A program made the translations under genes and the position numbers. From the NCBI GenBank assembly GCA_947568835.1, contig OX387606.1, forward strand, positions 4,216,001 through 4,280,000: 64,000 bases of DNA. The letters are read 5' to 3'. Shown piece after piece: positions 25,121 to 38,960 of this stretch. The notes below the pieces were generated by a model. That model did not search any database. It was not told the origin of the DNA and was given only the letters and a program-made list of their open reading frames with translations. The stretch comes from Protonemura montana (taxonomy: Eukaryota; Arthropoda; Insecta; Plecoptera; Nemouridae). Numbering within the stretch: the first letter of the stretch is position 1; every line of letters begins with the position of its first letter.

Positions 25121-28100
25121 GTAAGTAGCCTACTACGCTCTGCTTGTTATTGGATTAACTTCTAATGCACCTTACATAAAGTACTCGCGGGTGGGGAAAT
25201 TGTGATAATTGTAACAAAGACAGACAGTCCATTACTCGCCTAGGCGACTTCTGCTTTCCCACGGCCCCTGGTTGTGAACGCGCTTGGGTTCAAAAATCCG
25301 CTGGAATGAGACTCTACATTTAGAGTCGGAAAACGCGTTTGAAAAATCCACACGCATCCGAAACTTACTATTCAGATCACCGCATGCTTTTTAGTGCACT
25401 AAAATAGAATCAATCCATAATCTTTGAATCCTAGCGCTGCCTTCGCTCTATAACTCATCGTTATATAGCTTGCTTGCAACGTTTTACCGTCCAAAATAAG
25501 ATGTTCGGGAAAATAGATTTTCAAATAATGGGGCTCCACCCACCCCCTTCCCATCTCAGCAACTAGGCGTCACATGTTTCGAATGAGTCCCAGAATGGAA
25601 TGGATTCTTTCATTGACATTTCATCGCGCGAGTCCATATAAAATGGAATTGGACACGTTGCGTCCCATTACGGGGCACCCGAGACGCGCCGCGACGCTAA
25701 ATTGGTGCGACAGCGTCGCATCGAAACGGCGTCTCGACGCCATTGACGCGCTACCGGACGCCTGATTTTTTTTCACTGTCCTGAGATACGACGTCCATTT
25801 GCCGGCGATATTAGGCGCGGTGCGTAGCAATCGCGCACGATATTCGAAACGTTTTTGCAACTTTTTGGAGCAAAACTGCGTCGAGATTAGTTCGGCGAGG
25901 CGTCGCCTTACAAACGAAACACAACATGTTTACCAACCACCTCAATTCCGAGCACATATGAACAGAGTAGAATACTTATTGTAGATATTAGGTTTCAGCA
26001 AAAATAACCACACGTGTTGGAACTGTGCACACACGTGTTTTCGAAGCACTATATTTTCCAATTTCCAATATATTTAACAAAACGTTTGTTCGTTCAAAGA
26101 AAACAAGCGACATGGCAAAAGGTTGTTTACATGAAAGAGACGAATAGCGTTTTTTTTTCTATGCTGACCTGATTCTCCTTCGATTGTCCAGGTGCGATAA
26201 ATTTGATGAAAATTTTAAACAGTTTTTCAGGTGTTGAAACAAATGCACAATATCAAAAGCATAGCGATGTCAACGCAGGGTCTCACGGTGAAATACAAGG
26301 CCCTCAGCTTTCTTCGATCGGTTGCATTCTGAATCTGTGCTGATTGCTGGGTGTTTGAACCATCGTAGTTAGACATGAATCTCTGTTAGCGGTTGTTACC
26401 CATTTGGCAGCAGATACCCGTCGAGGACCCAGGTGTCCTAAGTTACTACAGATTTCCGGTCATTTTTAAGAACCAGAAGTTTCGCCCCACTGAATCTTCC
26501 CAGATTTATATCGAAATATTTCCAATAAAATTGAACCGCATCTGCTGCTTGTTTTATCAGACTGAATGTCATCTGCATAATGCATGACGATATCTCAAAG
26601 CGAGGCCAGCTCTGCATCTGTTGCAATAGGCAATAAAAATAATATGTCAGCGTAAAATATTGGATACGAATCCAAAGCGAACGATTTGGTGGAATAATTG
26701 AAATGCTCGGCGATTTGTGGAGCGAGAAAATTTACCTGCACAGTCGAAACGTTTGCTGTGGACAAAAAAAAATAGCTAATTAGCGTTAGATTCTGTAGAA
26801 TGTTTTTAATATTGAGCTATCGTCATTGACATGCGAACAGGAAAGCGAAACGATGAAAAAAAATCTCCCGTGTTGGCAAACATTTTATTATATGTGTTTT
26901 AATATGTTGGCAGGGAAGTAGGATTTTTCCCTTTTAATTAAAACTTTCATGTAGATGCCTATATGCATGCATCTACCTTGTACTATAATTCACGGGGCGA
27001 AACATTGTTCGTACGCAAATTCCATTTCGTTATTAAATTAACAAAATCTGCAAACCACAAACCCGGACGTGCATACTTTTTGAAAACAACTGTCGACGCA
27101 TTTGCTCGTTGCCGGCCACTGGCTGATCTCGTTCGCGCTTCCAGCTGTCCAGCGTCGGGACAGGGAAACCGCCAGCCATGGGTGTCGTTGGGGACAATAA
27201 TCTTGTTATTGCCACTGTCACAGACAAGAAAATAACACCAGCGACTTAAAAGAACACTCCTATTCTGTGCCTTTTAATTTTTGATCAGCTTGTTTATTTC
27301 TGTGTTAGCAACTAACCCATGGGTACGTCGCATCATATCGAATGCGGTGTGGATCAGCGTTGTTTTCACACTTTTTAATTGCATTTTAAAGTTCAATGTT
27401 CGGTGTAGCGAATTTCTCTGCGACGAGGTACACGACTCGTGCCTTTGCTGAAAAATTCAACGCAATGCTAGCGGCAAAAACAGGGTTGGCTTTCGGATTA
27501 TGGCACGGGAAAACATGTTGGATATAATTTTGCTCGAACGGGAAACGTGAAGTTTCGACATGCTCGGAGGAAAACTAATTTTGTTGCCATTCTGTACTTC
27601 ATTAACTCTCTCATTAATCATTAATCCCTGGAAATTAGTCCACGTCAACACAGAATTTATAAGCCCCGCTTATATACGGACAGGATTTAAAAGAAATAAT
27701 TCTTCGGTATATTGATTATCGTTGAAACGCTCCCTTTTTTTGTCTACCTCGTGTAATATAATTAAAGGTTTTTCTTTTAGGAAAAAATAAGATAAAGTTT
27801 TCCACGTTCCCCGAAGTCGCTTATTATGCCCGATTTCTCCGGTGGTCGCCGTCTGCCGTGTTCACCGGCAAGAGGCATTTGATGGCCTCCGCATCACGCG
27901 ACTGTGATGGGCGACAACCACCCGAAAAGTTTGAATCCTTGCGACGAAAGGCTCGTGCCATATTGCGCTCATGGACACGGGATATAAGAACAACACATAT
28001 TTTTAATTACAATCAATATTGATCTTTGTCAATCTATGATACCTATAACTACGAAATTTAGTTTGAACTCGATTTACATCATGTTGTTAAGCCGTTAATG

Positions 28101-28149
28101 TTACGTTAGCCCAGTGGTAAGGTCCAGTGGTAAGGTCCAGTGGTAAGAC
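28101..28149 (+). repeat. 13-bp tandem of a tRNA A-box-like motif
   Basis: TTAGCCCAGTGGTAAGG resembles a tRNA or SINE A box, and its CAGTGGTAAGGTC part is repeated to give about three copies. No convincing B box follows at the usual distance, so it is probably a SINE fragment with a local expansion. Confidence 0.4.
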
Positions 28150-29940
28150 CCTAGCAACTTATTTTGTTATAACTTTTGCATATAGTATCGATAAGCGATT
28201 TCAAAGTGACGGGGAGAAGGTGTTGTTTCGGGAGAGACGACGTGGCACTTACATTGTGGATAACTTACTTGCAAAATTGTACAAAAAGGCACACAGCCGC
28301 AGAAATAGTTCCGCTTTTTTTTAATGATGCCATAACTGCAAAATTGCCAAGAGTCGTTCAGTTCTTAAGTTTCAATGAATGGCAATAATCACAAACATAG
28401 ACTTTTGTACGAAATTTAATTTCGTTGCTAATGCATAGTTCAACAAACGTTTCAAATGCTACATTGATGGTAGGTTTTTTGGGAACAATTTTGGGGATAT
28501 GGGATTTGAAAGAAAATTACCTATGGTAGGTCAAATTTCATATTTATAGAAAACAATTTTTACAATTTTTTGAAAAATTGGTTCTACTCGCTCTTTTCTT
28601 GCGCATGGATCTTGGAGCTTGCCCGTTATTTCAAAAATGAAGCATAGGCCTATGCTTATTGAAAATTTCATGCGCTTACGCAGATTATGGTCACTTGCTC
28701 GACCAACAATTTGTATAATGTGAGCAGTACACTCTCGACTAATTGCATCGACATGTTTGCATACACGTGCACGAACAGTACATCGCCGTTGGCGCATCTA
28801 CATTTCGATTTAAAGCAGCTTATATCGGCTATAACCCCCGTCGATCTGGCTTTCAACGTGGTATGGCTGAAGATATTCTGATTATCTGACAAACCAGGAA
28901 CCAATCATCAAATCATCGTCTACTCTGACTCGACTCTGAACGCTGTGGTTACAAATGTGATCGACCATTTTATAAGAATGTAACTTCATCTGATACTTGA
29001 TTAGTATATCGTTACGTTTAGCGAGAGAACATATTTGTCCGGTAGAGGCGCCACCGGTCGTTTGGACCAACTGTCAGTTTTAAAAGCACTCCAAAATCAA
29101 AATCATCTCCTCCTATGTCCGCCATTTGCCTTTTGCTCTAAAGCTTTTGTCGTGCCAAGAAATGTTCTTTTTCGAGCTATTTTAATAAGTTTTTACCAAT
29201 TATAAATAAAAATACTGGGAATTACTTATAAGTTATTTAAGTATTTAGAAATCCCACCATTGAAATCATAACTGAAATTTCGTTCATGAGTTGGTTGCAA
29301 TGAACCTTCCCACAGACAGGATGATACACTGTCATTTAAAACCGGTGAAAATAAAGTAATCCAAAATAAGCACACTGCTAGTGACGACATGAAAATGCAA
29401 TTTTTAAGTAATTGTTGTAAGATAATTACGATAATACAAGCCATTTTCACTAGCACATAGACATGGAAAGCTTGGGACTCGAGGCTATGATTAATTCATG
29501 CTACATGCTTCTACACCCTGCTCCACGACTGTCTTCGGCGTGGATCAACCGTGTGCTTGCCTCGCGAGCAATTCATTACGCGCAGCGTGCGCAGACCGTG
29601 CGCAGACCGCGCGCAGCGCCATTAGCGCAGTGACCCCAGCGAACACAGCGCCATGTTCCGTTCGGCGGAGCAGTATGTGGTGACTTGCCTACTCCATGTC
29701 TTACGGTGTTGGTAATGATAATTAACTCAAATAAATAATTAATTAAGCAAATTCATGCTCTACTGGTTCTGATTACGTTTGTTCTCCATCGCGCATATAA
29801 ACACTCGATTTGAAGGGGACTTGCGCAACTGTCTAATTGGCAATATTGTTAATATCTTCTAATTAGTTTGGTAATGAGGGTGTAACAATAATATCCAGTC
29901 GGCGTTTTCGAAATGTTTATCCTCGGAATTAAAATCTTTG

Positions 29941-29956
29941 CCCCCCCCCCCCCCCC
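29941..29956. repeat. Poly-C tract (16 C)
   Basis: Sixteen consecutive C followed by further C-rich sequence. It is preceded by AATTAAAATCTTTG, nearly the same flank as the poly-C tract at 17319. Confidence 0.95.
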
Positions 29957-31877
29957 ACCCCCCTCCCGCGCCGTAAAGTCTGATTCCACGCGGGTGGATG
30001 GAGGTCGAAAAACGGGCGCCGAAAATTAAACTCGTTTGGCGGGTTCCGAAATATGGTCGTAACTTTTGATTTCCTTGGAGATGCAAGAGAGCAAGTGATG
30101 CTGCTGTGCTTGCAAATTCGCGGCCGCGGTGGGTCGATGGTAATGTCCGGTAATGCCGCGCGTTTCGCGTATAATAAAATGGCACCAATAGACCGCTATA
30201 TAGGCTACTAGCAGCGTTTACCGATAATAATGTCAGCCATTTTGCCTATCCAACCGTGGCTGTGGGAACAAAGTTGCAGGATACATGCTTTGTACAGTCT
30301 GCAAAATTGAAGTGAGGGATGTGTGCTGTATTAGGCCAGAGTTTTCCCCCCAAAAGATGCAGGGTAAATGATTGCCAAGGAGCATTTTACATTGCTACAG
30401 AAAAAATGGTCCTCGTCGATCTTTGGCGGGGCAAAGCTGGGGGACGCACGTCTCAAACTCGACAGCACAAACTTTTGACACTCGATTACGGAGCACAGCG
30501 AAACTGTTTCGTGACTCGATCTTTAGGAAAAGTAAATTTTAAACTTTTCCTCTGTTGTTGATAATAGCAAGGTAAACGGCTGCTGCGAGCCCTTTTTAAA
30601 GAGCAGATGGATCGGATAATTTCCATGAGAACTTGGCAAAACGACGATGGGTGCGTAATTGGTGCGTGCGTTTATGTGTATGCGTGTGTGTGGGTTGTTT
30701 TGTTGGATAATGGAATGAATAATCCCGTCGCGTATTAGCAAAATACGCTTACGGGTGCAATTGATGACATTTTTGTCGCTCACACACGCATCAAATTATA
30801 AATCACTCGCTTTTATTAATTCGCGGCCGTTAAGTCGGCAATGGATGATGAATATTCGTGCTGGTTAGCACGACGATTAAAAATTTGAGCGCATATTATT
30901 GTTGTTTGCATTGATGGATTACACGTGCACGCATTTTATAGACAGGTATCTCGGGGTTTTTAATGGAAGAAATTGAAACAACCATGAAAACGATTCCCTT
31001 ATGAGGAATATTTTGGTGTACAGGTCACTGCTGTGCCTTTTAACATCATCCATTGTGATCAAAAATATCGTACATTTCTACAACAGATATATATTTTATT
31101 TAGTCAATGCTAGGCGTTGCTCAAAGAAAGCTAGTGATACGATATCTGAAAGTTTAATTTCCCCCCCCCCCATAAATATTTGACAAGACTTGATACCACG
31201 ACAAAGTATCTGCCTAAATTCTATTGTTGGCATAACCATTAGGTTTTCGATTTTCCATCCTCCTTTGCTCGTTATAGTCAAAGGCTGGAGTCGAGTAGCT
31301 ACCAGTGCATGATTTATACGTGCGTGTTTTGTGCGTACCGTGTCTCCCGATAGGCCCACTAGACACGCGTAATCAACGCGACAATATTGAGACGTTAGCT
31401 CGTCTTTTATTTGCCCCGCAAGGTATATCTGAACCCAGGGGAGGCCGTCAACTCCCGTAGCTTGGCGTGGACGAGGCCTTTCTTTGCCTTCGAATCGACG
31501 GGAAATTTCTCGTTGCCACGTGACCACTAGAAAAACACGCATGGCTTTCTGTCAACTGCCACGTGTTGCCAAATTACTGGGGCAACATAAACGCAGTTTG
31601 AAATAGTTGTGTATAGAAAATAAGCACCGGGAAAGTTTCCACCCTATTCTATCCTCTCGAAATATCAAGTGAAAATGTTCTGTGAAAAAGCGTGTTCATA
31701 TAGTTGAACATGGCCGTTAGCAGCTTAAAATCTAACCTTGCCGGCAAGTTCGGCATGAATGTGTTTTGGTGTCTTTAAGTTTAGGTGCAAGTTCTCGATC
31801 CGATAAGCGCCTTACACACTCTAGAACGAACGTGCGCCACGCTACAACGCTCTGCATTTTATATTACTCTTAATTAA

Positions 31878-32001
31878 TATTTTAATATTCAATAGCATGC
31901 TGAGAAAGATAAATCTTTTATTAAATTTTCGTTTTGAAAAAAAACTTTGCTCCGCCCACACACAATACTTAATCAATATAAAAGAAAATGGGTAGAAATT
32001 T
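31878..32001. repeat. 124-bp direct repeat, copy A
   Basis: It runs from TATTTTAATATTCAATAGC to GGTAGAAATTT and matches copy B at 32250-32373 along its whole length, with scattered substitutions and small indels. The intervening 248 bp is unrelated. It could be two copies of a short mobile element, a local duplication, or the ends of a very small LTR-type (TRIM-like) element. Confidence 0.8.
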
Positions 32002-32249
32002 GTTTTCTAGCGTGACATAGCACTTACACTGCTATAGTGATATTGTACTGTAGTATTGGATAGCAACTCATCAACTATTTGTGTGACCCACTATTGGAGA
32101 AGACGCCCGACGGGAACGGGTCTTGAGGGAATGAAGAAACGTGAACGGAAATTAATAGTTCTGTTTGCTGGAAGTCAATTTCTTTTATATGAAATCTCCG
32201 ATATTAAAAAGGTGGCTTTGTCACCTGAGGACCGTATCGACGAGGTTCT

Positions 32250-32373
32250 TATTTTAATATTCAATAGCATGCGAAGAAAGATAAATCTTTTAATAAATTT
32301 TCGTTTTGAAAAATAAAGCGTTGCTCCGCCTACACAATACTTTATCAATATAAAAGAAAATGAGTAGAAATTT
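32250..32373. repeat. 124-bp direct repeat, copy B
   Basis: Same orientation as copy A, with a start-to-start distance of 372 bp. Shared blocks include AGAAAGATAAATCTTTTA, AAATTTTCGTTTTGAAAAA, TTGCTCCGCC and ATCAATATAAAAGAAAATG. No flanking target duplication is evident to me. Confidence 0.8.
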
Positions 32374-35300
32374 ATAAATATTTTATTTATATCTTTATAT
32401 CTTACCCCATGGCAAACGCTGGCATTTTCTGGTCTTCTCACTCGAGGAGAACATGTTTTGATGGGCTTCTGAACCTGTACGTTACTGTAAACACTATAGG
32501 TTTAACAAGCGTTTTTTTTTTTGCGCTCAAGGTATACGCTCGAAACGCTCGCGCTAAATTCTGGTACTCGGCGTCCGCACGAACGGCTGGAGGAAAGTTT
32601 ACTCAAAGTAATGTGCCGAAGGTGCTTGCTGGCTACCTCTGACCATGTGTATGCATTTTGCAGGGAAGTTTACTCTACAGTAGCAAGTACTAGAAGCAAA
32701 TTCAGTCCATCATCCTCGCTTTGCGAATCAATGTTTTGGTCTGTTTGTAGCAATATTCGTAGCTTGTTTCACTTCGTTTTGAAAAAGGTGGTAGAAGCTG
32801 AATTTGTGTACGCAGCTTTGTATTTTTATTAGCTGTGTTGCTACGACCCTTCCACCTTTACCTAAACGTGCATAATATCTATTTTATCTTAGCTCAGATC
32901 GTGTCACACCCATAACATTAACAAACATACACTTTTGGAGGAAATTGAAATTTTACGAGGGATGGGCTATAATTATATTACTCGTATCCTTATCTAGCTT
33001 TACCTCTGGCTTACGGCTCTGGGAGTTGGGATCATAACAGCTGATAGCTACGACAAAAAAAAATGGCATCAGACAAAAATGTGAGAAAAAGTACGCACAG
33101 CAAATACAAGCGTACCATTTTTTTTTTTTGCGCGGCGAACATTTTGCAATTCCTGCCACAGAGTTGGTATCTCTCATGGGCCTGGCCACGACTAGGCCCT
33201 TGTATACGGACCGTATAATGGACCATACATCATCTGAACATGTGCATGCTTGGAGCAAACTTCCCAGGATATGCATTAGCTTTGTTTCTTTTGCCAAGGT
33301 AGGAAAAAGAGGCGCACAAGAGAATAATATCACCTAGGGCTAAGGGATGATCTCCCATTACATGCAGAGGAGTTTAAGTGACAAAAATAGAGTAGGATCC
33401 TACTGTTTCGGAAGGTGTAGGTGAGGGTAGGTTTAGATGGAGGATACACTTGCACGAATTTGCAGTATTATCTGCGTTGTTCCATGCTTATTTGTTTACA
33501 TGAATGGTGCTAATGGATGAATCCTGACATGTCAGAGTAATAAGCATGGCTAATTAGACAACGTATTTTCACAGCAGGTGCACCCCACGGCGATAATGTT
33601 TTGTCACTTATAATAAAAGTATCTGCAGATAATATCACAGATCTTTCACCTTTTTTTTTTAACTTTGTTTCATAATTGAAGCCATGAAAATCACTGACAA
33701 CGATTGCAGCAGTCGCAGTAATCCAGTTCGCTGGCCAGGGTTTTGTTTGATGGAATTAATTTCTCTTTAAATTGAATCATGCGATTTTGGTAGGACTTGC
33801 AAGACTTCTATTGAACGAAGATTAAACCGAATCGCAAATTAATAGCTATTTATAAAGCGTTAGACCATTACCATTGATTACAAATTAAATATTTGATCTG
33901 GCTGTAGGGGCTTAGCTTGAAATAAAATGTAATTTATTAACAAGGATGGGCTTAATATTCCCATTTTCATTGTTCCTCACATTTAAATTAGAGAAATTAA
34001 TATCGTTTTTGAAATCATGATTTATTCCCGGGCTTAATCCTCAAACGGGCGCGCCGATTTTCGCCATTCAGTCTGAACCATGCATTCGGGCGTCGGTATC
34101 GAGGATCGTCGGCAGCATTTCGACGTCGCGGCGCTTATTTCTGGCGTCTCGCGTGCCGTGGGCGCCGTGCCGTGTTGTGCCACGCTGTCTCTGGACGGTC
34201 AAAACAAATCATCCCTTTCTTTTACTACCAGCTTTTCCGATGAGTTACTTCACCGGGAAATGGCATCGGTGCATGTGACCTTCTCTTGCTGGCTAACTTA
34301 AGATCGACATAAAACCTTCAAGAATCTAACTGTTTCTTTGGAACAGATTTATTTGTATACCGAAATTACCAATCGTTTTTTTATGATGGGAAATAATTTT
34401 TTTTTTATATCGAGATTTTCATCTTTGTCTACAAAAATAGCATCGTATTTCTGTTTTATTATAAGAGAATAGAAGCCACTTAAAAGATTTTAAATTCTCT
34501 TTAAATTTATACCGTTTAAATGTTACAGTTCAGGGCTGACGTTCATTTCAGTAAAACGTTAGACCCATCCAAGGTTTTCACTGAGCTAGATAATGCACAA
34601 ACTGCGAAGCGGATGCTGCACCAAAACATAGGTCGCTGCCGACCTACGCGTAGGATGCGAAATATAAACTCAGCTTGGAAGTAACTGGCGTGTCTTGCGG
34701 CCCACGCGGCATTCCTGCACAAGAGACTGAAAGTTTGTGAATAAAATCGAGGACGCTATATACACTTTGCTCGACGGAATAATATTCAAACAGGCGACGA
34801 CGTGTGTCAAGTTTATATCGTGTATCGTAACAAAGCCCCGGGTTCGCATCCCTCTCAGTGCGACGACTTGGCGGAGCCTCTCGCGAAAGGAAAATCGCGT
34901 CCTGTTTGGAGGCAGTTTCCCGTAGGAGCACTCTCGCCGGTTGCGTGTGCAATGCGTTAGCAGACGATGTAAAGAAGCTCTGTACCTATATATATGTGCT
35001 TTGTGAATACAGGCGAAACATTTTGAGCTAAATTTGATCAAATCCCAGTAGTTAATGCTCTAAAATGGGTTTTTTCGTCGACCCGGCACCTCTACGGCGA
35101 CGTGGCTCCTCCACAAAGGAACGGCACCTCCACCGGAAAATTAAATCGTCACGAGAAAACAGCAAGAATCTTATCAGTTGTAATTATTGTACGTATACTG
35201 AATGTTTTACAGTTGAATATCAGTAAATTAGAGCCGGAAAATGCTATATTTCCTCGTCCTATGTTCTGACCAACACGCAATGAAATAAAGTAAGTCGCGG

Positions 35301-38300
35301 CAGTTGTTGTAAGTATTTAAATATCATGCCGCGCGACTGTTTTTTTCAAAACAACGTCGTATTTCAAATCCTCGACTAAAACAACATTCTATGTCACTTC
35401 TGTTTTCCCGCATTACAGCTAATCTCGTCATATTTGCACAGATTATCTCGGCGCCGGGAGCGCCACTACATACACAGTTGTACCAAACGCCGCCCGCTGC
35501 AATAATAATATAAACGTACATAATTCATCATTGAACGAGGGAACACATGAAACAGGCGCGCACAAAATGTAATCTTGTATAATGTTTATTGGCGATCGTG
35601 TAAGTCGACTGGCATTATCGTGTCCGGCGAAGGGATCAACTTGTCGCGAGAGTTGGTCGGACGGTTTGATCGCCCTGCCAGGTCGCCAGGTAGTCAGGGC
35701 GGACAGGACGAGTTGTCACCGGACAGGTCGGTGTCTGTAGATTACCCGAAAGCAGCCGACAACAGAGAGCTATTGGCTATCCGTGGAAGATGAAGATTGA
35801 TTTACTGAAAGGGTAATCTCTTTGTGGTTGGATTGTTTATGGACGTGCATTTTGGGCTCGCGCTAGTCTGTGTGATCAGAAATAATTTGTCTGTTTTGCT
35901 GATAACAAAATCTCGCGGAAATGTTTTGTGAGGATTTAGATACTTTTGACATTTTTTTTTTTTTTCACGAAGCCAACAGATCTGACGCATGATATTGCAC
36001 TTTTAAAATATTGTGGCACTACTGGCTTACGCACTGTAGCCCGTGAGAGAAGATAACAGCCCAAGGACTGCCCCTTGCATTGCTTTTAGCTCATGATTGT
36101 AATTTCAGCAATAATTTTTGTGACGGGATTTCAAAACACTTAGTAAATCTGAAAGATAATTCCAAATATTGTTATAATTGCTAGAAAAATATATTTTAAT
36201 CGTTTTAAAAAACAAATTATTTTGGCACGACTAAAGCTTTAGAGCCAAAGGGAAATGACGGACGTTTGCGACGTTGATTCGCGGTGTTTTTTAAAATGAC
36301 AGTTGCCCCGCATGTCATCCCAAAAAGACTGGTGGTGCCTCTGCCGGTCAAATTTGTTCTCGCTGAACGGAGTTCAAGGAACTATTCAAGGATTTTTTAA
36401 AGAAATTTGTTTTTGAAAAATACCGTAGAACTGATTTTCATGCTTAATTTCTTGTAATTCAATTTCAAATAAATCTTAATTAGTATAGGAAATAAAATCT
36501 CTGTCCATCGATCCTATCGTGTTTATAAAATCTAGGCCAATAATAGATAGCAGTTCGATTTTCGTGACGACTTGCCGATTCGTGTCCCGAAATGAAAATT
36601 GAAAAAATCCAGGTCTCTGGACAAGCGGCAAATGCGTGGACGTGACTTGCCTTGGACGCCGGAGTTCGGCGCCAGCTCCTCGACTCCCGCCCGCGGAAAG
36701 TAAATTGGATGTCACTTTCTTAAGATAGATTGCTTCGCACAAGACCTACCCTTGGAGGAGGGCGACCCGAAATGCCCTTCTTGCTCTGGGTGCCACGGGA
36801 AAAATAATACAAAACCACCGATATGTAATTGAAACTGTCGGATGGGATTATTGTAAAAATTATAGTAGAATAAATTATTTCCTGCAGCGAAATGCTTTAA
36901 AGCAGTTATCGAAAAGGGAAATCAGCACGGACCTATAGATTGCCTAAACGCATAAAATAGGCGAGAGGAAAATCAACCGATAAAATGTGGACGGTCTTTT
37001 GCAATATTTGTTTGCGCTAATTCGCAGTTTTGGAATCAGAAAAGCGAGCTGGAAAATGTGATACGTATACGTATAGGAATTTTTGTCAAACAGTATAAAA
37101 AGCGAACAAATTGTGTACGGAACGACCTGTCGGGGACAAAGGCTGCTTTAAAATAAAAGCGCTGAAAAGGGAGAAAATATCGAATGGGACATAATTGCTA
37201 ATTGTTCGCTGCTGGCTCTGGCATTTTGCTGGCGTACTCCAACGAAATGCTCAACGCCGCAGTGAATGATGGCCAATGTGTTTCAGGGGGTGGTCGAGCC
37301 AGTTAGCTGTATTTGTTTCAGTTGGAACCAGAAGAGCACTTACGGCTCTATTTAATTCTCTCCCTCTTTTTTTTCTCCATCAACAGTGGACAAAACAACT
37401 CACACGTTTATTTCAACTGTATCATTCATGGTTGAACAAACAGGACACTTATTCGATATATTTCTTTGAGATGTGAGTCGAAGTTCAACTCGAATAGTAC
37501 ACGAAATAAAAATCTATTGGTGTTCTGAACAGAAATTGAGTCGTAATAAATGCCTGTTGTGGACTAAAAATTAAATTAGATGATTCTCGTGTCTGTCAGG
37601 AATGACCGTTGAATTTGATGGCAACATACAAGCATTGACTGCGGATCATATGGGTTTAAAGAGATCATAACCATTTTACCACTTGCTACTTTACCTCTTT
37701 AATTTGACCAATTTTCCCTAGTTTTAAATGAAGGTATGGCTCTAATAATTCCTACGTTGCCACAATCCTAAGTAAAACTTATCAAAGCGGACATTTTTCG
37801 GCTTGGGTGCTAAGTAAAAAAAACAAAGTCCGTCAGAATAACACAGAAAGTTTTTTTCTACTCTAAGCATCTAGATAATTAGTCAGCTCGAATATGCAAT
37901 TCGTTGATAATTATTCAAGAGCACAACAAAATCAATAAGGTGTACTCCGAAGTTTCGTTAACCAAAGCAATATGTCAGGTTTTGAGCAAATTCCTACGCT
38001 ATTTCCGGGACGATGGAGGTGCCGTGCGCTCTGGCTGAAATATTAAAAAAAATATGTTTTTTTTTTTTTTATTTCAGTAACTGTTGTACACACTTTTTAA
38101 CAAAGGATAATACTTTATTTGTGAATCAAAGTGTACAAAAACATATTTGTATTGCGTAATAATCCTTTTAAGGTATGGTTTGTTGGTTACCGGATCTAGA
38201 CAGTGTCGACCGTATACCCTCCTAATCTGCCGAAGACAATTGAGATTAATTGCATTGTCCGCATTCCGCTGAATTTGTTCACTGTCCAAACTAAGCGTAC

Positions 38301-38857
38301 CACAATGCCAGTGTCTTGCTCATCAGAGGTTTCTAGCAAGCAGGGATTTTTTGAAACTCAAACGCTCCTGGATTTCACAACCGTGTTTACCCTTGCTTAG
38401 CAAACGTCAACAGATATCTTAATCAATTCCCCGTATCATTCGTCATCATTACGCTGAAACCCCGACCGACAACAAAAGAAGCTGCCGCCCTTCGAAAGAC
38501 GCAGAATCTGTTTTTATTTTCCCAGAGACTTTTTAAATCAATATTACCCTCCGTATATTTTATGTGCACCCGAGCGCTCGTTCCTACAACGCACGCACAA
38601 TTCCACGCGCATTGTTACTTCGATTCTCGTTATGCGTGTGAGTCAGGTATGCCTTTGTTACACTTTTTTCAGTGAGCGCCAAGAAATGTATCAATCAAAA
38701 TTATGCCCGACGCTATCACATGTAGGGAAGTAATTATTCATTGCAATCTGATTCAAGCCACCGCTTATATACACCTTGTACTCCCTGTACATGTGCCAAT
38801 CGGCATGGACTGAACAAAGGTCACCACTGATTTCTTTTTCCCAATTTCTTCTCACAG

Positions 38858-38960
38858 GAGGATGCGACGTGCCACTGGGGATGACGTCGGGCGAGGTCCC
38901 TAACGAAGCAATTACCGCGACTTCGTCCTACGTGCCGAATGTTGGGCCGCAGTACGGAAG
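38858..38960 (+). CDS. Ddr: Discoidin domain receptor, exon 2 (discoidin domain start)
   Basis: It encodes residues 44-76 (numbered from the Met at 24994), the first part of the collagen-binding discoidin (F5/8 type C) domain. The motif GCDVPLGMTSGEVPNEAITA followed by TSSY and GPQYGR aligns closely with the N-terminal segment of vertebrate DDR1 and DDR2 discoidin domains, where a Cys, PLGM and ITASS are hallmarks. Cys45 should form the disulfide that closes the domain with Cys200 in exon 4. The residue aligned with collagen-contacting Trp52 of human DDR2 is Tyr67. The acceptor CACAG and donor GTGAGC are canonical, entry phase is 1 and exit phase is 2. An upstream extension of the open frame into the intron is not part of the exon. 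Confidence 0.92.

Larger units (their letters stand above)
25121..38857 (+). other. Ddr: Ddr intron 1 (13.7 kb)
   Basis: It starts GTAAGT and ends with a pyrimidine-rich tract and CACAG. No nested gene is recognised on either strand. Within it are a CpG-rich patch at 25660-25900, a tRNA-like tandem motif at 28101-28149, a poly-C tract at 29941, a weak B-box-like GGGTTCGCATCCC near 34849, and a 124-bp direct repeat pair at 31878 and 32250. Long first introns of receptor kinases often hold enhancers, but I see no specific site I can support. Confidence 0.65.
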
